Assembly: GCA_951799445.1 (NCBI GenBank)
Contig: OX637293.1
Location: 6,572,001 to 6,636,000, forward strand
DNA length: 64,000 nt
Reading direction: 5' to 3'
Origin: Pseudisothecium myosuroides
Lineage: Eukaryota; Streptophyta; Bryopsida; Hypnales; Lembophyllaceae
Below, in pieces: positions 49,330 to 62,744 of the stretch. A model generated the notes under the pieces. It searched no databases, was not told where the DNA came from, and saw only the letters and a list, made by a program, of their open reading frames with translations. Positions within the stretch are counted from its first letter, which is position 1. Each line of letters starts with the position of its first letter. The position numbers and the translations under genes were made by a program.

Positions 49330-50257
49330 TTAATCCCTAAAGGACCAAGCCATTTTCAGGCTCCAAAACCACTGAAAACTGCCATTTCTGCTGCGATCAC
49401 TCTCTAAACCAAAAAAAACTTATTTTTTACAATCTAACCGTAGGATCTTGAACTTCACTTGTCTCAGATTACGTGGTAAAAATTTCAAGACATTTGACCG
49501 TTCCGATTGGAAGATATTAGCATTCAAAGTTGGAAAAAAAAGTATTTTTGAACTGTTTCCTGCAATTTCAGATGACTTTGACGGCCATTTGTGGATTTTT
49601 TTTGCACTACACAACAAAAAGTTGTAATTTTTTATGTTGAACATTTGAGTTGAGAGTCGTGGGAAAAAATTTCAGAATGTCAAACCTTGATTTTCACATA
49701 TAAAAAAATTAGTAAATAGAAGTAGGTCCAAAATTGAACGAAACACTAAATTGTTAATAGCTCTTAGGTGGAATTAAAACAACATAATCCCAATGGTGGG
49801 ATTGTTCTTGCAAACAAACTTGACCTTGTCAAAAAAAAAATTGAAAAAATTTGAAAATTGCATTCAAAAATGAATTCTATAAGTTAGTTTTTTTGAAGAT
49901 GCTTAAATTGCCCGAAAAACAAGATTGTCCATAACTTTCTCATTATCAGTCCAAATAGAATGAATCAGAGCTTCAGATGTAGACAAAAACATGATCTTTG
50001 AGGAAAAAAAATAAAAAAAAATAAAAAACTTTTTTCTGTGTTTTTTTTTTCTGCCCGACGAACTGCTTTTTTGCTTTAAGATGGCATAACTTTTGCTCCC
50101 GGGCACCGATTGAAAAAAAAATTATATTTTTAGAGAGCTATTGTGATTCCCTATCTTCTAAAAAAGTTTCAAAAAATCAGATCAAAATTTGAGGTCACAC
50201 GGGCCTGCCCGAAATCCCGAGTGTCCCCCGAGGGGACTTTGGTCCTTTAGGGGTTAA
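49330..50257. mobile_element. TTAA-flanked element, family B, complete copy (928 bp)
   Basis: Begins TTAATCCCTAAAGGACCAAG and ends with the reverse complement, TTGGTCCTTTAGGGGTTAA. TTAA at both ends. The interior is AT-rich, lacks a credible ORF, and shares short phrases with the elements at 43 and 52 kb (for example GTGGTAAAAATTTCAA). Confidence 0.75.
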
Positions 50258-52166
50258 TTGGAAATGGTCATAAATTATTGCTCAATTATTGTAGTGTTTA
50301 GGATTTTTGATGCTCTCCATCTTTGCAAGTATGAGGTGTGCATTGTGATGAGTTGCATGACCCATCTCCCATCATTATTATGTTGTTGAATCTATTATTT
50401 TAATTTCCTCTACTTGTAAGTTTTATATGCTAGTGACACTAAAGCTATTCATACACTTTTTATTTGTACAATGTAAGTATTGTATGTGAAGGTCTGATTT
50501 GGCAGGTGAGTGCTGAAATAGTTTTTTTTTCACGTACAAAGTGGATTCAGACAGTTAAAAGTATTGGTGGTAGTATATTAAATGTTGGTAATATCTCACT
50601 TGTAATATTCCAAACATTCAGACACTCTCCAAAATACTTAATTTATATCTAAATCTGACCTTCATATAGAGTAACCTTAATTGCCTATGAGCGTTTAATG
50701 AATTCTCGTTTGGGTTCATAATGCATTTATTTTTTCTATACTTCTATGAGGCTAGAGAGCACTTCATTAAATGTTTGACCTTTTCACACTACATTTTTCT
50801 AATTCATAACTAGGTAAACAATACACATAATATGTTTAGAAGATAAAGGTATATATGATTATATTTCATAATTTTTTTAATAACCTATACACATAATAGT
50901 TAAACTAGTTTGCATTAATAATTGAGAAGCAAATCCATACCTATTAGTTTAAGGGGATAGGGTGCAATCAGAAGTCCAAAGAATTACAAGATTGGTTTTC
51001 AAGATTATCCTTTTTACACTGATTGCAAGGACACCAAAAAATCATGGAAAGCATCATGAAAAAGTTTGTATTAAAGTACAAAGTTAGGACACATAGGTTT
51101 ATACAAGCAATTGTAGACCTATAGTGACATGAAGCCTTTGTTGACTCTTATCTAACATATGCAAATGGAAAGATATTCAGAAATAGACCGTTTATCAACC
51201 GGTAAGACATGCCCTAGAGCCCTAATTACAACAAATTTTGAATATTTGCAACAAATTTTGAATTTAGAGCAAATTCCAAGAAGCTCAAAAACAAGCTTTG
51301 GAGATTTAGAGGTTAATCAATGGCACTATCCTTTATGTCCTTCAACTTTTTTTGCATAATGTAGAATTATACATTTTTTTGTCATGCATAATAAACATTT
51401 GATTCTTATGCAATTTTAATCAAGTATACCAAATTTCAGTTTCAAAAAAGCAAAACTTCATTTTTGTTGAATTGTTTCATTTAGTGTTCATAGTAAGTTT
51501 CACAAGAACCTAGACATTTTGATTTGTGTTGGCACTTTACTATTGTAAATAAGCTTTCATGTTATACAATAGAAACCTTTATTACCTTCTAAAGTAGGCA
51601 AGGCATTACTATTGATTATTGATTGATACAACTTAAGAGTTGAATTTTAAGTGGTTTAGGATCCATTTCAGTCTTGCCTTTGGACCTCTGGTAAAAAAAC
51701 CTTGAGCATTTGCTACATTGGGGCTACACCATTTACTAAATTTTTGAAATTTCAAAGATTAATATTCCACTTTCTATTGTAGGCTTTATATGTATTCAAA
51801 TTGATTGCGTCCAATTGTTGAATGTACTTGTTTAGAAGTCACAATTTTCATTTCATAAACAAGCCCCTCCAAATTCATTGACATCTAAATTGAAGTTTGT
51901 ATATGTGAGTCCCTAAATTGTCAAGTCAAATTCATAGTGTTTTTTAAAAATCTTTAGTCTATAGAGTGTGAGCTTTATGGTCCAAAAATCCAAAAAAAGA
52001 GTGTTAGGTAGGAAATAAAAAGAACCTATTAATTATGGATTTTGACGCTAGGAGCTTTGAGTGTCTAAGGTATCTAAATTTGGCAAGTTTGAAGTAGATG
52101 AAGTGTTTTAGTTGTAGTATAAGTCGAATTCAAAATAACAGGAGGAACAAAATAGAACTTGTATAT
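50258..52166. other. AT-rich gene-free stretch
   Basis: Only the 60-bp family A fragment near 51.3 kb was identified. Confidence 0.45.
51256..51316. mobile_element. Terminal fragment of TTAA element, family A
   Basis: About 60 bp matching the family A end (AGAGCAAATTCC, AAGCTC, GATTTAGAGGTTAA). No other end nearby. Confidence 0.55.
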
Positions 52167-53110
52167 TTAACTCCTAAAGGACCAACATGCATTTTTTGGC
52201 ATCATAGAAATTTTGTGCAGGTACGTGTGAATGGAGATTTCCATATTTTAGGCTGAAATTTTAATGGAAGGTGGGGACAAGGAATATCTTTCATATGCAC
52301 TAAATTTTATGACATTTGGAAATAGGAATCAAAAGTTATGGCTTCATATGTTATTTTTCTCATAAATGGGCAGTCCGAGCAGAATAAAAAAATCACTTTT
52401 TTCAAAAAAAAAATTTTGAAAATTGGTTTTCTAGAGTTATATATACGTGGGAAGCTTTGAATCATTCCATTTCAATCAATGAGTCAAAACTTACGAGGAG
52501 TTTTAGTTTGCGGGCAGTTGTGGATTCTCTACTGTAAAATAAATTTTGAAGTCCTTTATTATATTCAATTTTTAATAATTTTTTAATAAATAAAAAAAAT
52601 CATAGGATGTAGATTGTTTATAACAACACTACAACCATTGGAATTGGCATTTTTCAATTTCATGACTAAATTCTTAACAATTTTGTGTTTTGAATCATTC
52701 TCTACTTCTTTCTACTTACTATTTTTTTTCCTATATGTTGTACAATTCCAAATGATGTGAAATTTTCAAGCTAGTAGCCAACTTGCCTTGAAAAATGAAC
52801 CCAAAGAATAACCACCATTTTGGACATTTTTTCATACAAATGTGACGTTGTAGAGTGCAGCTGCCCAAATTTTCGCAAGGCCAAAAAAAGAGGTTTTGTC
52901 AATTCAAACTCTAATATCTTGCAATCCACGCAGTGAATTTTTTTGAAATTTTTACCACATGTTTTCAAGTGAGCATACTACAAGATCCTATAGTTACGTG
53001 TGTCAAAAAAAAGTTTTTTTTCACAAATTTGGTACTTCTGTACTTGTACTAAAAATGGCAATTTTTTAGCATTTTCGGGGAAAATATAGTCATAGAACTT
53101 CAGGGGTTAA
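52167..53110. mobile_element. TTAA-flanked element, family B2 (944 bp)
   Basis: Begins TTAACTCCTAAAGGACCAAC; the right end AACTTCAGGGGTTAA is partly worn. The whole interior matches the 43.2-44.2 kb element in inverted orientation. No transposase ORF. Confidence 0.75.
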
Positions 53111-56100
53111 TACACCCACTGGAAAATGTAAATTGGCCAAAGTGGCCCAATTAATATGCCACCATGCTAGCTAAAATAGAAGTTGTAGAGTTTCAAATGA
53201 TGCAAAGTCATCTCCGGGACTAAGATCAATCAATATTCTTAAATTTAGAATTTTTTTAAAATGTAGCTCCTCCCCTGGTATTTTGAGAAAATCCAGACAT
53301 TCACTATTCATGTTGGCTTGGATGGATAGCTTCAAATGCAGGAAAAGTAAGAAGTTGAAAAATTGCTTTAGGATGCACATCTGATGCCCCCTATTGTGAT
53401 TCAATAGAAATCATTATGCAAACAATCAAAATTGGTCAAAACTAAATCATGCATGGGAGAAAAGTAATTCCTAAAAAAATGGAATTTACATCAATTAATT
53501 TCCATAAATTTTAATTGTTGGCTAAACTAGAAAGCTCAAGAAAAATAGTATTGGCAAGTTTTAATTTCCCAAAAAGTGTTTGTCACATTAGACTTGATTT
53601 TATTAAATGCTTTTAGTTTGACAACAATTCAATGCTTTGTCCAAAATGCACTCTTGAAAAGATTCATGCAAAGCATTCTTAGTCTCTTCTTTCCATTAAT
53701 ATGCTAAACAATTTTTCTTGATGCTTCTTATTGTTTCTTCATTTGATGATTTGCAACTTCTTGAAATAATAGTCATTGTCGGTCCATTGGATGGTGGGGC
53801 ATTTAGGAATGAACCACTCTATGCCTAAGAGATTTGTATAAAACTTTGATGGATTGTATTTTATGAATTTTGGACCTTCTTGAAGTTTAGATTCAGCAAA
53901 AGAAAAATTTAATTTTGTGACATAAAAAAATGTGGGAAAAAATACTATATATATACACACACATGGATTTTGAAGTAGATGATTTCTTGAGCCTTGAGCA
54001 ATGGGTTTTTTAGTAGTATTTTGCTAAAAAACAATACAATTTTATTGAATAAATATTTGGCAATATATGCCCTCATTTTTAGTGGATGAAATCATTGAAT
54101 TACTCAATTTCTAGGACATTATTGCTTGGGGGAGATGAATGTATACTTTTGGGTGAAAAGTTAAATTTCATCGACATTTTGCATATTTCATCCATTTAAA
54201 TAGATGTAAACAACTTCATCATTCTAGCAATTGGTAGTGATCTTCACAATTCTAAAAAATGATGGTTACCACAGCCATCAAGGTTGGAAAAAATAATTCT
54301 AAAAAAGATGCCGGAATTTGGATTTTGTGGAAAATGCCAATTCTACTAATGTAAGAATTAGTAGTAGAATTTATTTATCCAACAAAAAGACTTTTTATGT
54401 AGTGAAAACATGGATTTTGAAGGACTATTCTTTTTTGAGTATTTATTGATTTTGATTTCCTAACATTAACTATTTATTTGGCATACCTCATTTTAATAGA
54501 TGGGTATAGTATATATGATGCCCAAGGTGAATGTAAAAACACTAAACTGACCCGGATCTCCAAAGATGTGGATATTAAAGGGGAAAAATTAGGTCTTGGT
54601 GTACAGTACATAGTTGTCCTATCATAAACCACTGCTAGTAAATTTTGCGTTCATTTTGTGGGTGGAATACTTAGTGTAATTAGGGATTCAAGTGCACAAC
54701 AACCTTTTTTTTACTTTTTGAGAAAGTGCCAAGATGGCGATCACTTAAAATTTGGAGAAGCATTGTATTTCTACATTCATCCATCTTTTGGACCCAAATA
54801 CACTTTTCAATCATATTCATGCATTTTTTCATCCAAATTTGGCAACTTCATCCACATTTTTAATAAAAATGAAAATTTTCTAGCAAAACAAGATTACTTC
54901 TATCTAGCAAAAAGCAGACATTTATTTTGAAATGGTGCAATCTGGCTACATAGTGCCAAAAAAAGGAGTGGTGCATAGATGGGAATTTCCACGTATAATT
55001 GTGGATTATGAATTCTTCATCCCAATTGTACTTTGTAGACTCTTTATCATCTTTTTTTTAGCCACACGGTTTACGTTGGGCAATGCCTTATGCAAAATGA
55101 CTGCTAAGCTTACCCCTATGCCTGTTCATGTATAGGAAAAGAGGGGAGGGAGTTGTAGTCTTTTGGTAGGGCACCTCAACACTGTCATTAGCGTTTTGTA
55201 GTGGTGGGGCCTTTCCAGACAGGACCGGTTTGACACATTGCATTAGAGAGGTTATTTTGTTAGGGAGGGTCATGATGTTTGTATGTGGTTCATGTGGGTT
55301 AACCAATAAACGACGTTGTAGACGTTTGGCGTCCGATGAATGACAAGGAATTCTCCGGTGTAGGACAAAAGTGCAACTATTCATCCTTGGAATTTTGTGT
55401 GAAACGTAGAGAACTTGTACAGTAGCTTGACTTCCAATGAGTGCTTTTAATTTGTTTTTTATACCAATGATTCTCATTGTTCCAAAATGGATGATTTCCA
55501 CGGTCACGAGTTCGTCCTTTCAAGGTTAAGCCGGGACCGGCAATCAATACTTTCTAACAATGCTTTATTGATTTGGAGAGTATTGGATTAGGAAGGTTCT
55601 ACTGTACCAAGCAAGAGTCAAGGGAGCTCGAGCTCAATGATCCTCTCATTCTTCATGCATGCCCATCGAAGGCCGGTAACTTACTGACCACTAAGTTACT
55701 GATTTAAATGACCACCCAGGGTTCTGGCCACTACTCCACCACGCCCAAGGTCTTTCTGTCCTGGTCCACCGGTCCACGGAGCGTGACGTTGGTTACGAGG
55801 GAGCGACCAGTCCCAAGAAGGTAGTTCACTTTTCTTTTCCGTTTCAATTCTCACAGCTTCTGTGTGGAACTTTGGATTTTCAATTCATAGGTGAGAGCAT
55901 GAGCGCGTGGACAGGAACCTAATTTTATTTATATTCGAGATTACTTTAGGGTTTAAAAACTCACAGGAGCTTAAGATTTTCTACCATAGCAAGTTCTTGT
56001 TTTAGATTCAGACACTGAAGATTCATCATAGGCCCAGCAACACAGTTGATACCATTGCACACAGGCTGAGAAGATGCTTCACCAATGCAAATCTGGACCA

Positions 56101-56897
56101 GGCAAAGAGCAATTCTGAGTTGCCTTGAGGACTGGGAGGAAGGACATTGCCAAGAGAGAGGATGACTTGAAGGTATTGTAGAGCATGGGCCAAATATTGG
56201 CAGGACAACTAAATTCCGATCGAATAATATACGTGAATGTTTGCCTCCTTGAATTTGATTTGAAAGACTTGCAGATCTATGTTACAATGACTTTGTTACA
56301 CATCGATTCTTAGGACATTCAATGTTTACAAAAGTGCATTCTCTTTTTATTAAATGAAAGACGATCGTGAAACGTCAATTCCTTATTATCTAGGCAAACT
56401 AGCCCCCAAAAACGGTTGCTCTTTCAAAGGCAACAGTGCATAGAATGCCTTTACTACAATATGCATTTCAATACAATATACATTTCAATAACCAGTTTGC
56501 GGAAGAATATTAATCGCGACTGGAGCACACTTTGTACTTGCTAAAATTTTGTACATGTCGGTTCTTGCTGTTTGCTGGTTCTTCATTCTTTATCATGATG
56601 TCTCTGTCAAAGCAAATGCACTACTGGTACGTTTTGCATTTGCTAGTAAAGCAAATCAAATTAGTTTATGTCTCACAGTTGAAAAATACCACAATTAACA
56701 TAAAAACATTAACCTAGTTAACATACACGTTCTCTTCTGAAGTCGGAGTTTTCTTCTCTCTTTATCCTTCATCTTCATCCTCTGCTAGTCTTCCATCTTT
56801 TTGCTTTGCTAGCCCCCCTGTTTTCTGTGCTAAAATCTCTTTTTTGACTCTTGCATTCAATAAACATTACATTCATTAAAGGATTCAATAACTACAA
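53111..56897. other. Gene-free stretch with one family C element
   Basis: Besides 55299-55529, nothing is recognised. From about 55.6 to 56.2 kb the base composition rises in GC, without a supportable ORF. Confidence 0.45.
55299..55529. mobile_element. TTAA-flanked element, family C, second copy (231 bp)
   Basis: Begins TTAACCAATAAACGACG, ends GTCCTTTCAAGGTTAA, and matches 37219-37448 throughout in the same orientation (ACTTCCAATGAGT, GATGATTTCCACGGTCAC). TTAA on both sides. Confidence 0.72.
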
Positions 56898-57530
56898 AAG
56901 AACTGGGTGACTTTAATGATTATTCATGGTGCTACTGCTACACTGGAATGAGGTCGGCAGATTCAGAACCACATCATTGAAGCTAATTATGGCTTAGATC
57001 CTCGGGTGAGGACTGCACTTCTTAGTATGTATGTCAAGTGCGACAGCTTGAAGGAGGCCTATACTACTTTTAAAACGATCCCTAAACAAATTACGGTCTC
57101 TTGGAATGACATGATAACAATGTATGTCCAAAACGATCAATGTGAGGAGGCACTGGCTACTTTGCAAGCGATGCAGAGAGAAGAAATTAAACCTAATAAT
57201 AGTACAAGCATCTTGAATGCTTGTAAGAGCTCAGATGCTGGCAAGTGGATCTATTCACTAGCTATGGAAGCTAATTTGGTGTCCAACCCTCATACCAACT
57301 TGCTCTTTCAAGCATGTCCATCAGATGCAAAATATTATGTCAGCTGAAAAGGTACTACACAGGATGCCCAAGCATGATTTAGTTTCCTGGAACACCATAA
57401 TCACAGATTTTGTTCAACATGGGCAAAGCCTAGATGCTTTTGATTACTTCAAGACAATGGAAATCAAGCCAAATAAGATTACATTCATTATTGAACGCCT
57501 GTGAAAGTACAAATGCGCTACAACACAATG
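56898..57530 (+). pseudogene. PPR (pentatricopeptide repeat) protein fragment, copy A
   Basis: PPR proteins bind organellar RNA. This intronless fragment shows tandem PPR motifs of the PLS type: GRQIQNHIIEANYG, then TALLSMYVKCDSLKEAYTTF, VSWNDMITMYVQNDQCEEAL, MQREEIKPN, and in a second frame MPKHDLVSWNTIITDFVQHG and KTMEIKPNKITF. An in-frame TGA (56949-56951) precedes the best-preserved part. A frameshift near 57325 parts the two readings. A small deletion follows ITF near 57484, after which LLNACEST-like sequence continues. The N-terminal and C-terminal regions are absent. The last part (from 57366) is duplicated 518 bp downstream as copy B. Confidence 0.85.
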
Positions 57531-57883
57531 TGACTCCAACTGCACACCCTAACCACTGAAGCACAATGTAACTCTGACATGCTCATTAGAACCAAGTGTT
57601 TACCTTGTAGCTGTAGGGTTTGCCCGGTTTCTTCACCAACGGTTCGTACACCGACGTCTGACAATTTAAAAGCGCAGTCGCCTCTGTCTCCTTTATGGAA
57701 GGCGCGCCCTCATCAACTCCAAACTCTGTCAATCAATGTTTGGTCAGTGAACCAAAACAAAATGAACTAGAAACAAAAATGAACAAAAGAGCGCATCAAA
57801 ACACTAACAAAGAAAACTATGGAAGTGTAAAAACACACTGACCTGACTGCGGAGTAGGCGCGAGTTCGGTAACTCCCAAGCAT
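57510..57883. repeat. Tail of tandem duplication unit A (repeated at 63735-64000)
   Basis: This stretch is repeated at the right edge of the window, after the interrupted PPR copy B. The repeat offset at the PPR part is 518 bp, so the unit of tandem duplication is about 0.5 kb, from about 57366 to 57883. A minus-strand open stretch is conserved between the two tails. Confidence 0.75.
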
Positions 57884-58009
57884 GATTAAGTTTCCTGGAA
57901 CACCATAATTGCAGGTTCGGTTCAACATGGGCAAAGTTTAGATGTTGTTGATTACTTCAAGACAATGGACATCAAGCCAAAAAAGATTACGTTCGTTGGG
58001 CTATTGACA
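57884..58009 (+). pseudogene. PPR fragment, copy B (5' side), interrupted by a CACTA element
   Basis: Tandem duplicate of the end of PPR copy A: VSWNTII, VQHGQSLDVVDYFKTMDIKP, KKITFVGL. A TAA replaces the leucine codon before VSW. The reading stops abruptly at 58009, where a 5.7-kb CACTA element begins, and resumes beyond it at 63703. Copy B differs from copy A at many bases, so the duplication is not recent. Confidence 0.8.
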
Positions 58010-59424
58010 CTACAAGAAAAAGGGGCACTAATTAACAGAAGATTAATGCATTTACATTAATTACGACAAAAAAAATTTGGACTTAGTTGACTTGGCAGTC
58101 TAAACATCAATTAATATAATTTGTTGATTTGACAAAACAAAAAATTTGCTCAGTTGATTCGGACCAATCCTTGTGAGCTCCCAATTCATCACTTGGGACT
58201 CATAGTTTTTCTTTTTTCTAAATTTTACAATTTAAATTGTAATTATATCCAAAAAGCCCTAAAAAGAGTGTAAAATCGAAATGGACCTGTTACATACCAA
58301 TATGCCCTTTGGTCCTAAATAGCCTTTTATCCTTAGAATAGCCCTAAAATCCACTTGTGAATAAGTTAGAACCACAGAAGTAGTAGGAGCTAGCAGGTTT
58401 GAGGTTTTTTTAATCCACAATAGCCTAAAATCACTGTGCATGTGACCATGCTTGGCTAAATTGGTCTCAGGAGAGTCTAGGGAGATTCTTAGTTAGATTC
58501 CCCAAGAGAGGTTTCAATTTTCCTATCCCATCGACGAATAGTAGAAACCCCAATTGTTAGCATGCAGGTGTCACTTTCTCAAAACGGGCTAGCGGAGTAA
58601 TATATGGCCACCGGATTGTGATCTTGGGTTGGAACCATACCGGGAAGTCAAAAGTGAAATCCATTCGCCAAGATTCCCCCATATGCGGAAGATTCTCTAA
58701 CTGCCGATAAACCAACGGAAGTGTCTTTTTACCTTCCGTATCAAGACATGCAAGATCAAGATGTGAACTTGCACATCTCTTGGGGAACTCCATGAGAGGT
58801 TCCCCGAGAAGTTTCTGAATTTTTTGAATTGGAGAGATACCCCTTCCGGACAGTCAACCGCCTAGAACCATAATGGGAAATTCACGTTAATTATTCATGT
58901 GGCGATAAAATCTCACTAAAAATTAGGTTAGCTTCTTTTATGCTAATAACGCGCCCCGACAGGTTTCATGGTGTTTTGATAGCGGGAGGTGCCCAAATCA
59001 CTGACATCCCTTCAAATTATCCACTTGGCAAGATTTACGTGGAGTTGACCGGCGTCCCGGGAGCACACGAAGTCGGAACGAAGTCAACAAAGGGTCTTTT
59101 CTTATTCCCTAAGATCTTCCAGACCACCTTGGCTAGTCACCTTGGTTAGAAAAGGTAACCTCCAAGAAGTAGATTTTTACCCTTTTTACTGACTCTAGTT
59201 GGCGATAGTTTACGGTGGGATTTTGGTGTTGGAATAGGGGTTTAGGGAGACCCGTAGACTAAAAATGGCCTTCTAAAGCCAATGGCGCAATCAATTTTTG
59301 ATTTGGAGTTGATTTCTAGTAATTAGAGTTTTAGACCAACGTAAACCCTAAACTAGGTGAAAATCCTAAAAGATAAGGATGAAAATACGGAAATATAGGA
59401 TTACCTAGGTTAAAAGAGGGGAGG

Positions 59425-59445
59425 TGGGGGCCTTGGAAGATTATA
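59425..59445 (+). promoter_or_regulatory. TATA-like box inside the CACTA element
   Basis: ATTATAAAAGGGCCC followed by a CT-rich tract looks like a plant core promoter or the TATA box of a solo LTR. No gene follows it directly. Confidence 0.25.
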
Positions 59446-60309
59446 AAAGGGCCCTCATTTCTCTCTCAAGTCACCCCCCATTCTTGTTTTGGGGTCCGTT
59501 GGGTCCACGTGGTGGTGGATATTTTGGCAGTTTTTGCAAAAAACCTTGAACAGTGTTTTTAGGGGCACTCTTGGCCTCATTGTTATATTTCTCAAAGCTT
59601 TTCAGGGACCCTAGGGACCCTCCCTAAGTGGTATACCATCTTGTGCTTAAAGTGGTAGTTTTGTTGTAATCTTACACTTGTTGTTGTGACACATTTGAGT
59701 TCATGCACTAATCCTAAAGTTACCCCCACCGTACCTTGGCGATGCCGCTTTGGGGGCCTTTAGTGTAAATCTTTGTGCTGGGTAGGACTAACAAGAAGGC
59801 GGCATTGGGTCCCTCTAGTCTTTCTTTTGGAATTCAAAATAGTGGATTGCTCGACTTGGAGACTCTTAGTGAATTCACCCGTCTCTAGGAAGTCCTTCCT
59901 CTCGTGTTGTTTTTAGGAAAAAGATCCTAACGGCGAAGCTTTGAATCCCCCATTTGTCCCCAGTCCTAGATCGTGTGTTAAAAAGGTAGCAACGGCGGAG
60001 CTTTGACCTTAGGAGTTCCAAAGAGCAGTCCTAGATCCGATGTTAAAACCAAATCGCGGGTAAAGCCTTGGCCCCTCGAGATCATGCTCTCCAAAGTTTA
60101 GTTTTGAAGACAAGCTTGGAAACCCCCAAAGTTTAGCTTCCAAGAAGGCCTAGCCATGGATAGGATCCGTCTTAGAATATATTCCTAAGAAGAAAGAAGT
60201 ATTATAGGCATCCTTGTCCTCTTTCTTTTGTGGGTTATTATTAAGTCTTCACTAGTTGACCAATTTTTTTCATTTTTGTCACGAGGCTACCCAGCCATCA
60301 AAAAATTAA

Positions 60310-60545
60310 GGTTGGCGCCGGAGCCCCAGCCAACCAGAGCCCCAACACTGAGCCCCAGTACCAGCAGCCGCAGTTCCAGTACCGAAGCCCAGGACCGAGC
60401 CAGCAGCCGCAGTCCCAGTACCAGAGCCTAGTACTGGAACCTGGCACCGAGCTCCGTACCGGAACCCCAGCAGCCACAGTCCAGTACTGGAGTTCGTGGC
60501 CACCGGAGCCCAGTACCGGAACCCTAGCCACCAGAGCCCTAGGCA
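60310..60545. repeat. GC-rich CAG/CCA minisatellite
   Basis: Irregular repeats of CCAGTACC, GAGCCC and CAGCAGCCGCAG in an otherwise AT-rich region. ORFs through it are repeat artefacts. Lies inside the 5.7-kb CACTA element. Confidence 0.8.
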
Positions 60546-62744
60546 GCGGAGGCCCATGTAGAGGTCGGCCTTTTTTTTATTCTTTTTTTTTATTCTCGAT
60601 TTTTGTCTATGATAAAAACAAACTACAACTAAGCATGCAAATAAAAGAGGGAGGGGATAAAATAAAGTTAGAACCTAGATAGGATAGGTTAGGCAAGGAG
60701 ACTTCAAAAAGAAGAAGAAATAGAAGTAACCAAATAGAGAATCTAAGAGCAAGTAGGAGCCTAAAAAGAGGAGTAGGGTAGAAGAAGACTCATAACTTCA
60801 AGTTGGAAAACACCACTTGCACACTCGCACGCGCTCAACCAAAACTCCTCACAAACACTCACACACTCCAAAGAGCAAAAGCAAAGCATGTGGAAGACCA
60901 ATAAGGAGGTTTTAGTAGGGAAGAAGATGAATATGGAATAGATTAGCAAAAATCCTACAAACCATTGTGGGCCACCGATTGCTCCAAGTGTAAGAAGAAA
61001 AAGAAGGATGCGTCATTCGCATTATTAGAAGTAGTTGGTAGACATTGAAGGGCACACATGGGAATAGTGTAGAAGGAAAAGATAGAAGGGGAAGGGAAAG
61101 AGAATAGCTAGATGAGCAAGGTTGGAATTTATAATATAACGTGACCACTTCTACAAACAAAAGCAAATCACTAGGGTGGCAACCGAGGGGAACTTAAACG
61201 ACTTAATTCGAGATCTCCAAAATGAGGTGGGTTACTAAACTCCCTCTTTGCATTCTAAATCTCCGAAACTAAGCACTTATTAGTGAGGCCGAGAGCTAGG
61301 CCATAGGGACTAAGAGTCATGTCAAAATGGAATAGAGAATCCTAGAGTAGGAATCTACAGGTTTCCAAAAACCTAAAATACACCCAAATCCGAGCTAAAA
61401 CGAAAAAGTTATGAGCGGATGAAGTTAGGGAGTCATGTTGGATGAAACTTAGCAAAATTCATCCAAGGGGAACAAGGAATAGGATCTAGGAAGTAGGCAT
61501 AATTTAAGAGCCAAAATTTAAATTAGAAATTAATTTTGAAATTAGGATTAACCTTAATCAGTAGATGAAGTTTGAAGGACCAAGTAGCGGTCAAACTTCA
61601 TCCATGGATAACTTTTGCTAGGAAACACTAAATCTAAAGTAACTAGTCATAGTAGAAAGTTAAAATCAGGGTTTACAAGGAACAAGTCCTAACTTTATAA
61701 AAATAGTAACTTACCAAACGTAATTAAGCCCCTTAGGTAAAACTAGAAGGTAGATTAGGAGCTTTTAGGATTAGGTTTAGGTCAATTATAGATTTGGAAC
61801 CTCATAGAACAAGCTTAAGGTAACCCAAAACTAATTTCAATTCAAGGAAAGACCTAAACCCCAAGCAATTAAGAAGGGATGAAGTCCGGAATAAGTAATG
61901 GATGAATCCTAGAAGATTCCATCCATTTGAGTCAAGGCTTGGTAATTAGGTTAAACTTAGGGACTCAAGCTTATAGCCCAAATTTCAAGCCAAATCAGAA
62001 TTAGGAGTCCATAGAAACAAATGGATGAAGTTTAGAAGCACCCGTTAGGGCTAAAACTTCATCCGTCCATAACTTTTTCTAGGAGGGTCTAAATTAGACA
62101 AACTTTACACTTTTAGAAATGGCATGAGGTACCCTTTCACTTAGGATTGAGATTACCTCCGCTCCTAAGACATCGAGCCTCTTAGACTTTAACTCAGACT
62201 TAGCAGTCATAGTAATTCCAATTAGGGTTCTATTTTCATTATGCGACTCAGCAAATTTTAGGAACATAGAAAAGATCCATTGCTTGAAAGGCACAATGGA
62301 TTGGCGCTATAAGACCTATAGATTGAGTTATAACGGTTAATTACCACGAGCCTGGTTGTACTCGTTTATTTACCAAGGGTGAGTAAATAAGCGCTCACAA
62401 TCCTCTAAATATCATTTTTATTTTTCCACATATCATTACAGTAGGGCAAGGTTGGCGAAAAATTATTATTCAAAAGTAAGCCAAATAAATAAATAAAATG
62501 ACTAAGAGAAATTGTCAAATTAAACAACCAAGATTTTGTAAAAAATGAAAATGCTCAATGTCAATAAGAAAGTCCAAAATAAAATCCAATGACTATTTAC
62601 CATAGAGTAATTTTTAAATGGCATAGAAAAGGACTTTCTTCATTGACACGTAGTGAGTGTGTTAGGTAGAGAGATCATTTTTATAATGAAATCCATAGTC
62701 TATTATGATTCCTCAAAGGATATGGGACAATTTGAAGATGATTG

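Noticed and set aside
60228..60557. Overlapping Pro/Ser- and Gly/Leu/Trp-rich ORFs
   Set aside because: Artefacts of the GC-rich minisatellite; no start context or flanking coding sequence.
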